Below, one piece after another: positions 24,274 to 32,514 of a stretch of 41,638 bases of DNA. The notes under the pieces are model-generated. The model worked only from the letters and a program-made list of their open reading frames with translations. It was not told the origin of the DNA and did not search any database. Numbering within the stretch: position 1 is the stretch's first letter; each line of letters starts with the position of its first letter. Position numbers and translations under genes: made by a program. The DNA comes from an uncultured Spirochaetota bacterium (GTDB taxonomy: Bacteria; Spirochaetota; UBA4802; UBA5550), in NCBI GenBank assembly GCA_937872225.1, contig CALMRZ010000080.1, positions 1-41,638 of the forward strand, given 5' to 3'.

Positions 24274-25353
24274 ATGGAACAGCGGATCTACGCGGCCATT
24301 GACGCGAACCTGAACCGGGCCCTGGAGGGCGTCCGGGTATGCGAGGACGTTATGCGATTCTGCCTCCGTCGGACCGACCTGTCGACGCGCCTCAAGGATG
24401 TCCGGCACCGGATAGCGGGTGCCGCGAAGCGTTTCCCTTCCGGCATGCTGCTGCACGGCCGGGACGTGGAGGGCGACGGTCAGAAGTACGTGGACCTGGG
24501 CGGGGAAGGGACCAGGAACTCCTTGGCGGACCTCTTCTCGGCCAACATCCACCGCGCCATGGAGGCTGTCAGGTCCCTGGAGGAGTTCGGCAAGCTTGCC
24601 GTTCCCGGGTGGGATGACAACCCATTTCAGAACATGCGTTTTTCTCTCTATGATATCGAGCGGGACGGCATGCCCTTTTTGAAACGCCGGCAGAAAATCG
24701 ACAGCTTCAGGCGTTCTCTCTATGCTATCCTTGATTCATCATATGTTAAACGTGACGATTTCGACGACGCGGTCACGAAGATGATACGCGGCGGCGCCTC
24801 CGTCATCCATCTCAGGATGAAGGCGAGCGGCAAGGGGGAAATCCTTACCGCTGCCAGGGACATTGCCACTCTCTGCAGGGAGGGGAAGGTCCTCTTCATC
24901 GTGAATGACCATGTCGATATAGCCGTCCTCGCCGGGGCCGACGGCGTGCACCTGGGGCTCAATGACCTGCGGGCAAACGAAGCGAGAAAACTCATCCCCC
25001 CTGACATGATCATAGGCATTACTGCCTATACGGCCGAAGACCCGGCGCGCATAGAATCTGACGGGGCCGACTATGTGGCGGTCGGGCCGGTGTTCGATAC
25101 CGTGTACAACTCCGCCTCCGGGCCGGTAACCATCAAGGGGACCGGAGTGGAGGTGATATACCGGGCCCGGGCGGCGGTATCCATGCCCATAGTGGCCATC
25201 GGCGGTATAACCCCGGAAGGCGCGGGCAGGGCGTTTTCAGCGGGGGCCGATTCGATAGCGGTGGCGTCATATCTATATAATGATAATAAAATAGAAGAGA
25301 ATTGCCGGGCATTGGCGGAGGCGATAGAGGTTGGTACGAAAGCAGATGAATGA
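24274..25353 (+). CDS. thiE: ThiD2-ThiE fusion: HMP-phosphate kinase-like domain with thiamine-phosphate synthase
   Basis: 359 aa. Residues ~1-135 match the ThiD2-type domain known fused to ThiE in cyanobacteria and others (AIDANLNRALEGVRVCED, ANIHRAMEAVRSLEEFGKL, NMRFSLYDIE), a proposed HMP-P kinase. Residues ~145-359 are thiamine-phosphate synthase, a TIM barrel joining HMP-PP and thiazole phosphate: IHLRMK, LFIVNDHVDIA, GADGVHLGLNDL, VAVGPVFDT and AIGGITPEGA. The usual Gln in GVHLGQ is Leu here. No other thi gene is in the window. Follows rsmE by four bases. Confidence 0.9.
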   Translation: MEQRIYAAIDANLNRALEGVRVCEDVMRFCLRRTDLSTRLKDVRHRIAGAAKRFPSGMLLHGRDVEGDGQKYVDLGGEGTRNSLADLFSANIHRAMEAVRSLEEFGKLAVPGWDDNPFQNMRFSLYDIERDGMPFLKRRQKIDSFRRSLYAILDSSYVKRDDFDDAVTKMIRGGASVIHLRMKASGKGEILTAARDIATLCREGKVLFIVNDHVDIAVLAGADGVHLGLNDLRANEARKLIPPDMIIGITAYTAEDPARIESDGADYVAVGPVFDTVYNSASGPVTIKGTGVEVIYRARAAVSMPIVAIGGITPEGAGRAFSAGADSIAVASYLYNDNKIEENCRALAEAIEVGTKADE

Positions 25354-25375
25354 TAGTAATTACCCTGGTGGAGCA

Positions 25376-25385
25376 GATAGTTATC
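25376..25385 (-). repeat. GATAACTATC motif, copy 7
   Basis: Reverse-strand exact copy (GATAGTTATC, followed by GG) about 20 bases after the ThiE stop. Confidence 0.7.
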
Positions 25386-25427
25386 GGTGCTTTATAACTC
25401 CTGGAAAAATCAGGAGTTATACCAATA

Positions 25428-25441
25428 GGTGTCAGAGTAAC
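25428..25441 (-). repeat. CTCTGACMCC tag, copy 5
   Basis: Reads GGTGTCAGAGTAAC on the plus strand; same core as copy 2. Confidence 0.55.
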
Positions 25442-25506
25442 TAAATAGTACTATACCTCAATGTGGCAGAATGATGCCCTGATCGGGATAACAATCGGTG
25501 CCATCC

Positions 25507-25520
25507 GGGGTCAGAGTAAA
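25507..25520 (-). repeat. CTCTGACMCC tag, copy 6
   Basis: Reads GGGGTCAGAGTAAA on the plus strand; same core as copies 1, 3 and 4. Confidence 0.55.
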
Positions 25521-25590
25521 TAATTCACCGATAACTGGATGTTGCGGAAGAATCAACCATAAGCTATCAAATCTATACAAAATCTTGAAA

Positions 25591-25824
25591 ATGCAGGGAA
25601 AAGACCTACTCGAATCCATCGCCGGTCTACGCCATGAATGGCGGCAGGCCAGGGACGAAAAATTGACCCGGAAGAAGGATATCCTCGCAGGCGGCCATGA
25701 CATGGCAGCGGTGCGCCGTGACCGACTGTACCGTGACCTCCGGAAGCGACAGCATGGCTACGCGGTCAGGATCATACATCTTGAGAGAACCATGAACAGG
25801 AAGAGGGCCCGTGAAAAAAAATAA
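25591..25824 (+). CDS. Small basic helical protein, unknown
   Basis: 77 aa from the ATG at 25591 (MQGKDLLESIAGLRHEW...). The frame is open further upstream to 25498, but that part lies in the repeat zone. Very rich in Arg and Lys with a helical, coiled-coil-like pattern (AAVRRDRLYRDLRKRQHGYAVRI); could bind nucleic acid or a partner protein. No family recognised. Its end overlaps the start of the radical SAM gene by 14 bases, as in coupled genes. No strong ribosome site. Confidence 0.5.
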   Translation: MQGKDLLESIAGLRHEWRQARDEKLTRKKDILAGGHDMAAVRRDRLYRDLRKRQHGYAVRIIHLERTMNRKRAREKK

Positions 25825-27091
25825 TAAGGACCTGTGCATGGCCTACGCCGACGGGGAAGGGAATGTCTGGGACTTCCCCGGCTTCGAGCCCGCCTTCCGT
25901 ACCGGCAACCGTGTTGTCACTGTCGATAGGAACGACCTGATCCCGCTTCCTTACGGGAGCTACCTCTTCTCCCTGCCGGGGCGCTACCCGGTTTTTTTCA
26001 ATCATAAAACCCGCGATTTTCGCCATATGACGGTATCTCCCGACGGAGACGATATTTACGCCGCGTCGGCCTTCCTGGCTTCAGCGTATCTCCGTACCTA
26101 TCTGCCGGCCTATGTCAGGAAAGATGACGCCCCGGTGCTCCCCCTCTGGGCCTATGCCGGCGTCGCGGTCATTGACGGCGAATTCTACGTGCCGGCAATG
26201 CGGATTGACGACGATCCCCGCTCTGACCCCGCTCTCCATGAAAATGACGTTGAGCTGAAGACGGCGATCACCGAGGCGAAGGGGCTTTTCCCCGAGAACC
26301 GCCTCGTGAAACAGCTGGCGAAGTGCTCCACGGCGTACCGCTGCCTGTGCGCGCGGAATTTTTTCCTGGGCCGGTACGAGGCGCCCCTTCCCACGACCAT
26401 GGCCTGCAACGCCCGCTGCGCCGGGTGTCTCTCCCTCCAGGGGAAGGGGTCGCCCTTTCCGCCGTCGCAGCCGCGCCTTGACTTCCACCCCGATCCGGAA
26501 GAGATCGCCGAAGTCGTCCTCCGCCATTTCACCCGGGTGAAGGGCGCCGTGGCCAGCTTCGGCCAGGGGTGCGAGGGCGAGCCGCTCCTCAGGAGTGATG
26601 ACCTGGCCGCGGCGGTCAGGCTCGTGCGCGGGAAGACCGCCTCGGGCACCATCAACCTGAACACCAACGGCTCGAGGCCCGAGGGCGTCAGGGAACTCAT
26701 CGGGGCCGGCCTGGATTCCATCAGGATCAGCCTTAATTCCCCGACCCCGGAATACTATACCCGCTATCACCGTCCGGTCAATTATACCTATGACGATGTC
26801 ATCCGGTCCCTGGACGCGGCCCTGAGCGCAGGGATATTCGTTTCGATAAACCTGTTTTTCCTGCCGGGCTTTACCGATTCGGAGATGGAAGTGAAGGCGC
26901 TGGAGGATTTTCTGGGACGCTTTCCCGTGAGCATGATCCAGACACGGAACCTGAACATGGACCCCGATTATTATTTCGAACAGATCGGTTTCAGCGAGTC
27001 GGAGCCGATGGGGATCAGGAAGCTGGTTGAATTGCTGAAAGAAAAGTATCCGAAAATGCGGCTCGGGTACTATAATCCGCCGCTGCGCTGA
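25811..27091 (+). CDS. Radical SAM protein
   Basis: 426 aa, GTG start after GAGG. The 4Fe-4S site is C199-x3-C203-x2-C206 (MACNARCAGCLS). Further radical SAM barrel motifs are FGQGCEGEPLL (SAM-binding GGE-like), INLNTNGSRPEGV, and SIRISLNSPTPEYYTRYHRP. The N-terminal ~190 residues have no recognisable domain and hold several Cys (KCSTAYRCLCARNF), perhaps a substrate module. Substrate unknown; similar proteins act on proteins, cofactors or RNA. Overlaps the small basic protein gene, which could be its partner (inference). Converges on the large kinase gene four bases away. Confidence 0.88.
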   Translation: MKKNNKDLCMAYADGEGNVWDFPGFEPAFRTGNRVVTVDRNDLIPLPYGSYLFSLPGRYPVFFNHKTRDFRHMTVSPDGDDIYAASAFLASAYLRTYLPAYVRKDDAPVLPLWAYAGVAVIDGEFYVPAMRIDDDPRSDPALHENDVELKTAITEAKGLFPENRLVKQLAKCSTAYRCLCARNFFLGRYEAPLPTTMACNARCAGCLSLQGKGSPFPPSQPRLDFHPDPEEIAEVVLRHFTRVKGAVASFGQGCEGEPLLRSDDLAAAVRLVRGKTASGTINLNTNGSRPEGVRELIGAGLDSIRISLNSPTPEYYTRYHRPVNYTYDDVIRSLDAALSAGIFVSINLFFLPGFTDSEMEVKALEDFLGRFPVSMIQTRNLNMDPDYYFEQIGFSESEPMGIRKLVELLKEKYPKMRLGYYNPPLR

Positions 27092-27094
27092 CGA

Positions 27095-30000
27095 TTACAA
27101 TACGTCAATCACCATAATCGTGACATCGTCCTCGAATTCCTCGTCAAGGCCGCGCCACCTCTTCAGGAGGCCCGTCAGGCTGTCGGTCAGGTCCGCGGCT
27201 GAGAGTTCCCGTCCCCGGATGATGGCGTTCTTCAGGAAGTTGAAATTCATGACTTCCCGTTCCTTGCTGTAAACCTCGAGGAAGCCGTCGGTGTAGAGGA
27301 TTATGCGGTCCCCCGTCTCGAGGGTTGTCTCGTGCATCTCGTAATTGTCCGCCCAGGAGTAGCCGATGAGCCTGCCGGCCGGCGTTATCTCTTCAAGGGT
27401 GCTGCTCTTTTTCCGGTACAGCAGGAGCGGCTCGTGGCCGGACCGTATGTAATAGAGCTTCATAGCGTCGCGGTCGACCAGGGCGTAGCCGGCGGTGACG
27501 AAGCTGTTTTCGATATGGCCGCTCAGGATCCGGTTCATTTCCCTCATCAGCTGGCCGGGCTGGTCGGCAACGTCTTTCAGCATGGAGAAGGCTATCTTGA
27601 CCATTGAGGCGACAATGGCCGCCGGTATCCCGTGGCCCGATATGTCGGAGATGAAGGCGCCGATCCGGTTGTCGTCGATGCGGTGAAAATCGTAGAAGTC
27701 GCCGCCGATGACCTGCATGGGGATGTATTTCACCACGATGTCCAGACCCGGCAGGTGCGGAAGCTTATCGGGAATGGTCGAAAAGTGGATCTTCCGGGCG
27801 AGTTCTATCTCCTGCTTGATTGAGGTCAGCTTCTTGTTCTCGTCAACGGTCTTTTTCAGGCGTATCAGGGTCTTGACCCGCGCAAGGAGCTCGGTCTTGT
27901 CAAAGGGCTTCGGCAGGTAATCGTTGGCGCCGGCGTCAAGGCCGGAAGTCATGTCCGTTATGCGGCTCTTGGCCGTCAGCATCATGATCGGGAGGTCGAA
28001 GAGCGAATGGCGCTCCCGGATGATGCGCGCGACGTCGAGGCCGGACATCTTCGGCATCATGACGTCGAGGATCACCAGGTCCGGGATGAGGCCCGTGCTG
28101 ATCTTGTCCAGCGCGTCGGCCCCGCTTGTTGATTTGACCACGGTGTAGTTCTGTACCGAGAGCTGGTTCTCCAGCACCTGGAGATTGACGGGGTCGTCAT
28201 CCACCACGAGGATCGTCGGCTGGTCGATGATCGGGGCGAAGGCAAGGGGATCAAAGGGCTCGCCGGCCTTCGCGGTGATGTTGTCCCTCCAGTTTTTCTT
28301 TTTCGACGGGACTTTTATTTCATGCGCCTGCGGCACCGGCACCTGCGACTCGGGCGGCCGCCGTATCGGGATCCGGAAGATGAAGGATGAGCCCTTGCCC
28401 GGCTCTGATTCGACCTCTATGTACCCGCCGTGGAGCCTGAGAAGGTCCTTGGTAATGGAAAGACCGATGCCGGTCCCGTTGTAGAGGCGCGATATGGACC
28501 CGTCGACCTGCTCGAAGGGCTGGAATATCAGCGGTATCTTGTCCTCGGGGATGCCTATGCCGGTATCGGTAATGGAAACCTCCATCAGCGAATATTCCGG
28601 GTTCTCGCCCACCAGCACCTGCGCTGAAATCTCCACCTTGCCGGTGTCGGTGAACTTGATGGAGTTGCTGATGAGATTTATCAGGATCTGCTGCATCCGG
28701 TCTTCATCTGCCATTATTATGGGGATGTCGGCCGGGATCGAGTTTATCACGCTGATGTTCTTGCCGCCCTTAAGGTGGCTGGTCAGGTCAATGGCGACAT
28801 CCGTCAGGGTCTTGATGTCGACGGCCTTCATTTTCAGGGTGATGTCCTTGTTGCGGAGCTTCGAGAAGTCCAGGAGGTCGCTGATGAGGCCGCTGAGGCG
28901 CTTGCCGCTCGATATGATCATGGCCAGGTTGGAGCTTACCGTTTCCGGGAGGGTCCCCGCGGCCCCGTCGAGGAGCGATTCCGCGATGCCGATGATGCCG
29001 TTCAGCGGCGTGCGCAGCTCGTGGGAGGTGTTGGCCAGGAAGTCGTCTTTCAGCTTGTCCATGTTCACGAGCTGCATGTTGGTTTTCTCGAGTTCCCTTG
29101 AAAGCTGCTCGACGGAGCCGAAGGCCTTGGAAAAACGCATCGACAGGAGGAACGCCTGGGACAGCACGAAGATGAAAAGACCGAATGGGAAGAAGTTGCC
29201 CGTGTTGATGACCATGTTGTCGTAGAGAATTTCGTTCACCACGGTGACGAAGAGGACCAGGATGCCGGCGATGAACAGTCTGGCCCCCTCGCGCTTGCGG
29301 ACCAGGGAGAGGACGATGGCATAGACGGTGTATACGCTCGCCAGGAGCGTGATAATTTCATACGGGACCACGGTCTTTGAATAGATGTATGCCGGCGCTG
29401 CTATGACGATGGCGGAAAAGACCGCTCCGATGACCTGCAGCGGACGCAGTACCCTGTTGTTGAACTCGAAGGGAAAGATGGAGTTCATGAACATGGCGAA
29501 GAAGGGAAGCCCCAGGTACAGGGTGAGGACCTCGGTCTTCAGCATGATTTCCCAGGGAAAATCCGGAACGAGCTGTATAAGATAAAATTCCCCGTTCACC
29601 AGAGGCCTGATCGAAATGAGAAGACAGAACACTCCCAGGAAGAGGGGTGACCTGTCGTTTCTCCTCAATAAAAACAGGCCCAGGTGGTAGAAGGCCATGA
29701 TGAGCAGGCTCCCGAGCATGAAGATCTGGAAGCTGAAACTCAGGTCCCTGATGCCGTGGATCTCTTTTTTGTTTCCAAAGAAGATAGAGTGAAAGGCGCC
29801 GCCCCGGGTATGATGGTAGTTGGAAACCTGGAGGATGATTTCCAGGATTTCGGACCCGGGCGTGTAATCCGCCACGATCGGCAGGTACTGCGGCCTGGAA
29901 TGTTCCCGCGAGGTCCCCACGGTCCCGTTGGAGGCTATTTTCTCGCCGTTGACGAAAAGGGCGTAGGCGGTGCGCATGTCCATGATTCTGAAAGCGACCG

Positions 30001-30352
30001 GCCCGGAATCCTTTTTTATGAGAACCTTCAGCCGGTAGGTGGCAAAGCCGTTCCCGCTGAGTTTTTTATTTTTGATGACGGTGCCGTTCCATGCCGCAGG
30101 CACTTCAATGTAACGGTCCTTTTCGGGCGCCGGCGCCTTATGGAAATCATCGCTGGTGAGGAGCTTTTTCCAGTAGAATTCCCATTGTCCGTCCAGCTTC
30201 ACCGCGGCCCCGCCCTTTATGTCAAGGCCGGACAGGTCGAGGATGCCCTTTTTGGCCACCGGGCCCCCGTTGCCGCCGGCCGCCTCACGGCATGACGGCG
30301 TGAAAACGGCGAGGCATATCAGGAGTATGGCGCACAATCTGTGTCTCAGCAC
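27095..30352 (-). CDS. 7TMR-DISM hybrid histidine kinase with receiver and SpoIIE/PP2C phosphatase
   Basis: 1085 aa, GTG start. Order: N-terminal signal/hydrophobic segment with TPSC (Cys21); periplasmic 7TMR-DISM jelly-roll (~35-195: LDGQWEFYW, VPAAWNG, YRLKVLI); seven membrane helices (~205-405); HisKA with His444 (NTSHELRTPL); HATPase (~545-665: DTGIGIP, NGTGIGLSI); receiver (~712-835, phospho-acceptor Asp763, Lys815, acidic DDD at 718-720); and a SpoIIE-like PP2C phosphatase (~845-1085: GGDFYDF, ISDISGHGIPAA, YTDGFLEV, DDVTIM). All key residues are present. It can sense an external signal, phosphorylate its own receiver, and set a Ser/Thr phosphatase, which usually controls an anti-sigma-factor antagonist. 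No such partner gene is in the window. Confidence 0.93.
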   Translation of the reverse strand: MLRHRLCAILLICLAVFTPSCREAAGGNGGPVAKKGILDLSGLDIKGGAAVKLDGQWEFYWKKLLTSDDFHKAPAPEKDRYIEVPAAWNGTVIKNKKLSGNGFATYRLKVLIKKDSGPVAFRIMDMRTAYALFVNGEKIASNGTVGTSREHSRPQYLPIVADYTPGSEILEIILQVSNYHHTRGGAFHSIFFGNKKEIHGIRDLSFSFQIFMLGSLLIMAFYHLGLFLLRRNDRSPLFLGVFCLLISIRPLVNGEFYLIQLVPDFPWEIMLKTEVLTLYLGLPFFAMFMNSIFPFEFNNRVLRPLQVIGAVFSAIVIAAPAYIYSKTVVPYEIITLLASVYTVYAIVLSLVRKREGARLFIAGILVLFVTVVNEILYDNMVINTGNFFPFGLFIFVLSQAFLLSMRFSKAFGSVEQLSRELEKTNMQLVNMDKLKDDFLANTSHELRTPLNGIIGIAESLLDGAAGTLPETVSSNLAMIISSGKRLSGLISDLLDFSKLRNKDITLKMKAVDIKTLTDVAIDLTSHLKGGKNISVINSIPADIPIIMADEDRMQQILINLISNSIKFTDTGKVEISAQVLVGENPEYSLMEVSITDTGIGIPEDKIPLIFQPFEQVDGSISRLYNGTGIGLSITKDLLRLHGGYIEVESEPGKGSSFIFRIPIRRPPESQVPVPQAHEIKVPSKKKNWRDNITAKAGEPFDPLAFAPIIDQPTILVVDDDPVNLQVLENQLSVQNYTVVKSTSGADALDKISTGLIPDLVILDVMMPKMSGLDVARIIRERHSLFDLPIMMLTAKSRITDMTSGLDAGANDYLPKPFDKTELLARVKTLIRLKKTVDENKKLTSIKQEIELARKIHFSTIPDKLPHLPGLDIVVKYIPMQVIGGDFYDFHRIDDNRIGAFISDISGHGIPAAIVASMVKIAFSMLKDVADQPGQLMREMNRILSGHIENSFVTAGYALVDRDAMKLYYIRSGHEPLLLYRKKSSTLEEITPAGRLIGYSWADNYEMHETTLETGDRIILYTDGFLEVYSKEREVMNFNFLKNAIIRGRELSAADLTDSLTGLLKRWRGLDEEFEDDVTIMVIDVL

Positions 30353-30675
30353 TTTCGGTACCTGTCGAGAAATGGAGTAGCGGTAAACCCCCGTACGGGG
30401 GTCTTTCAGTCAATGCGTATTATTGGACAATAAGAATACAGGTTTTCTTTTTCAATAAAAATGCAAGGATTTTTTATGATTTTTCTCAGCCCGGCACCGG
30501 GGGTTTCATCGGCGCAGAATCGGGGGACGCTGCATCGGAGCGCCATGCGTATTTTGACAATAATTGCTGAAATAATCTTGACTAATTAATGTCGGGCCTG
30601 TTTCTTTATTCGATAATTTGCCATGTTTTTCCTTCGCCTTATGCGGAAGGAGGATTTATTGCCAAGGAGCACGCC
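30353..30675. other. Intergenic region with perfect palindrome
   Basis: Divergent gap between the kinase gene (minus) and the RAM-domain gene (plus). It has a perfect 16-base palindrome ACCCCCGTACGGGGGT (30387-30402), about 35 bases before the GTG of the kinase gene, and an AT-rich stretch with TTGACA (30554-30559) and TTGACT (30578-30583). Neither has a good -10 at the right distance. Confidence 0.45.
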
Positions 30676-31290
30676 ATGTCCGATACCATCATCCACGCGC
30701 TGGTCCTCATACAAAACTGGGGGGAGGGGGACGATATCATATCCACCCTGAAAAGCGACAAGCACATCGTTTCCATATTTCATATCATGGGGCGATACAG
30801 CTTTCTCATAGACGCGAATTTTGACAACAAGGATCAGCTCTCCGCCTGGATCGGCCGGATGAAATCGATCAAGCTGCGGTCGGGCATGCCGGCGATCATA
30901 TCCATGCAGACGCAGCGGATCATCAATGTTTACAAGCAGAAAGAGGCCTATTCCCTGGCGGATTATCTCTCGATGAACCAGCGGTATCACTTTTTCGTCA
31001 AGATCGACAACCCGCACCATGATGAGGCGCTGCTGAAGCTGCTTTCAAAGAGCCCCATCGTCTCTTCCATCCTGCACGTCCAGGGGGAGAATTCCTTCAC
31101 CATTGAAGTGATCGTGGGCGACTATGACGAATACCGCAGGCTCCTTTCGGAAATGAAGCAGCTGAAGACGATCCACCATATCGAGACCCAGGAGGTTATC
31201 TCGGTGCTCAAGTACCGGAACCAGGTGGTGGGCGAAGGCGGCGGCCCGGTGACGCAGTACGCCGATATCAGGGAGTTGTACACATTGTAG
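30676..31290 (+). CDS. Tandem RAM (Lrp/AsnC ligand-binding) domain protein without HTH
   Basis: 204 aa from the ATG at 30676, which follows AAGGAG by six bases; the upstream open frame is not used. The protein consists of two copies of a ferredoxin-like AsnC/Lrp C-terminal (RAM) domain: ~1-95 (ALVLIQNWGEGDDIISTLK, IFHIMGRYSFLIDANFDN) and ~100-190 (HFFVKIDNPHHDEALLKLL, ILHVQGENSFTIEVIVGDYDEYRRLL). No DNA-binding helix-turn-helix is present. Could sense an amino acid or act as a partner of a full Lrp-type regulator. Single gene; function inferred from fold only. Confidence 0.75.
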   Translation: MSDTIIHALVLIQNWGEGDDIISTLKSDKHIVSIFHIMGRYSFLIDANFDNKDQLSAWIGRMKSIKLRSGMPAIISMQTQRIINVYKQKEAYSLADYLSMNQRYHFFVKIDNPHHDEALLKLLSKSPIVSSILHVQGENSFTIEVIVGDYDEYRRLLSEMKQLKTIHHIETQEVISVLKYRNQVVGEGGGPVTQYADIRELYTL

Positions 31291-31298
31291 TTTTTCCC

Positions 31299-31371
31299 AC
31301 CCATCCCCCCGGATGGGGCTTGTTCAAACATATCGTGATAGAAGACCCCCTTCTGGGGATTTTTGGGGGGG
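31299..31371. repeat. C-run/G-run hairpins after the RAM gene
   Basis: Two hairpins: CCCATCC...CGGATGGG (about 31300-31317), and ACCCCC-TTCT-GGGGATTTTTGGGGGG (31345-31371), which fits the repeat at 97-124. The T-run after the inner stem could make the second act as a terminator of the RAM gene. Confidence 0.55.
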
Positions 31372-31422
31372 ATGACCGGTGATTGTGATTACCCAATAAC
31401 CAGAAACGTAAAGGAACCAATC

Positions 31423-31836
31423 ATGACGAAACCATATACTGTTGAGAATCCTATAGAATACGCGCGCGAGGTTGTCGGACGCGACCCCTTTGCCACCTTT
31501 CTCGGCATTGAGGTCGAGGAAGTGCGGGAGGGATACGGCCGCGTGGGCGTCACGGTGAAGCCGGAATTCATGAACGCGGTCGAACGGGCCCACGGCGGGT
31601 TCATCCACGCCCTGGCGGACCAGGCCTTTGCCGTGGCATGCAACAGCACCGGCGTCATGGCCATAGCGGTGAACTTCAATATCAACTATCTTTCCTCCGC
31701 CGTGGACGGGGAGAAAATTTTCGCCGAGGCGACGCCGGTGAACGTGGGGCGCAAGGTCTCGGTCTGGAGCATCCAGGTGCGCGGCGCCGGGGACAAGCTG
31801 ATCGCCACCGGTACCGGGACCGCCTACCATAAGTAG
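31423..31836 (+). CDS. Hotdog-fold thioesterase, PaaI-like
   Basis: 137 aa from the ATG at 31423, preceded by AAGGAA at six bases. PaaI-type hotdog enzyme: NAVERAHGGFIHALADQAFAVACNS carries the conserved Asn, HGG and catalytic Asp; AIAVNFNINYLSSAVDG and a C-terminal strand ATGTGTAY complete the fold. Family members hydrolyse acyl-CoA thioesters (often phenylacetyl- or medium-chain) in the cytoplasm. No CoA-pathway genes are adjacent, so the substrate is unknown. Probably a single gene. Confidence 0.9.
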   Translation: MTKPYTVENPIEYAREVVGRDPFATFLGIEVEEVREGYGRVGVTVKPEFMNAVERAHGGFIHALADQAFAVACNSTGVMAIAVNFNINYLSSAVDGEKIFAEATPVNVGRKVSVWSIQVRGAGDKLIATGTGTAYHK

Positions 31837-32121
31837 ATGCCAGGTCTTGTTATGACCGCCCCGAACCCCGATGGGCGCGTGGAAAAATATAGGTGCTGGG
31901 TGGTCGGGAGTCCCGACGGGAACCGGGACGGCATCGCCTCTCTCCTTGTGATGACCGTTATGTCTTTCGCGCCCCCTTCGGGAGTCAGGGGGGACGTGAG
32001 TGAGGAATTTCTTGAATTCTAAAATGCACTTATAAGATATGGTTTCTGCATAATTAAGTGTTGACAATGGCCTTCCGGGTCGGATTATACTGGCGCGAAA
32101 CTGAATCTTGTGGAGAATAAC
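31837..32121. other. Intergenic region with hairpin repeat and promoter
   Basis: No gene. A hairpin copy (C-run 31972-31976, G-runs 31980-31982 and 31988-31993) and GGGAGTCCCGACGGGA-type inverted pieces near 31910 lie before an AT-rich stretch and the promoter at 32061-32091. Confidence 0.5.
32061..32091 (+). promoter_or_regulatory. Sigma70-like promoter of the lipoprotein-dapA-dapB run
   Basis: TTGACA (32061-32066) and TATACT (32086-32091), 19-base spacer (18 if TTATAC is used). Start codon of the lipoprotein gene is about 30 bases downstream. Confidence 0.65.
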
Positions 32122-32508
32122 GTGCTGAAACGATTGATTGTACCAGTCATTGCGGGCCTGTTCTTTTTCTCGTCGTGCGACGGTTTTATTGACGGTAAAA
32201 GCGTGGACGCACTGAAGGACTATGAAAAGAAATACTATGTTTTAAAGAAGGACATAGAGGTTGAAGGTAAAAAGCTGAAGAAAGGCGAGGAGGTGAAGAT
32301 CGTGGTCACCGCCGGCAAGGAATGGATCAAGGTTCATGCCTATCCGGCGCGGGCGAACGAGCTTAAGGCGGACCACATCCTGGTGCTTTATATCTTTGAC
32401 GATGATTTCGAGAAAAAGAAATTCAACGTGAATTTCTTCAATGAACAGCTGAACGCGGTGGCCGCCGTCCGGGGCGAAGCCACGGTGTTTGACAAGAAGA
32501 AAAAATAA
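32122..32508 (+). CDS. Small lipoprotein, unknown
   Basis: 128 aa from the GTG at 32122, which follows GGAG by six bases; an in-frame GTG at 32110 is less likely. The signal peptide ends in FFFSSC, a lipobox-like site, so it is probably a lipoprotein. The mature part is rich in Lys, Asp and Glu (YEKKYYVLKKDIEVEGKKLKKGEEVKI) with alternating strands, a small beta-type fold perhaps SH3-like. No family recognised. Followed by dapA six bases on, so it is co-transcribed with lysine/cell-wall precursor genes; a functional link is not evident. Confidence 0.8.
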   Translation: MLKRLIVPVIAGLFFFSSCDGFIDGKSVDALKDYEKKYYVLKKDIEVEGKKLKKGEEVKIVVTAGKEWIKVHAYPARANELKADHILVLYIFDDDFEKKKFNVNFFNEQLNAVAAVRGEATVFDKKKK

Positions 32509-32514
32509 TTATAT

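Larger units (their letters stand above)
25354..25590. other. Intergenic zone with repeat remnants
   Basis: No clear gene. Holds an exact 10-mer copy (25376-25385), a 10-bp stem hairpin ATAACTCCTG/CAGGAGTTAT (25394-25420, no T-run), two reverse CTCTGACMCC tags (25428-25441, 25507-25520), and near-copies GATAACAATC and GATAACTGGA. Same composition as 15.3 and 19.4 kb. Confidence 0.6.
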
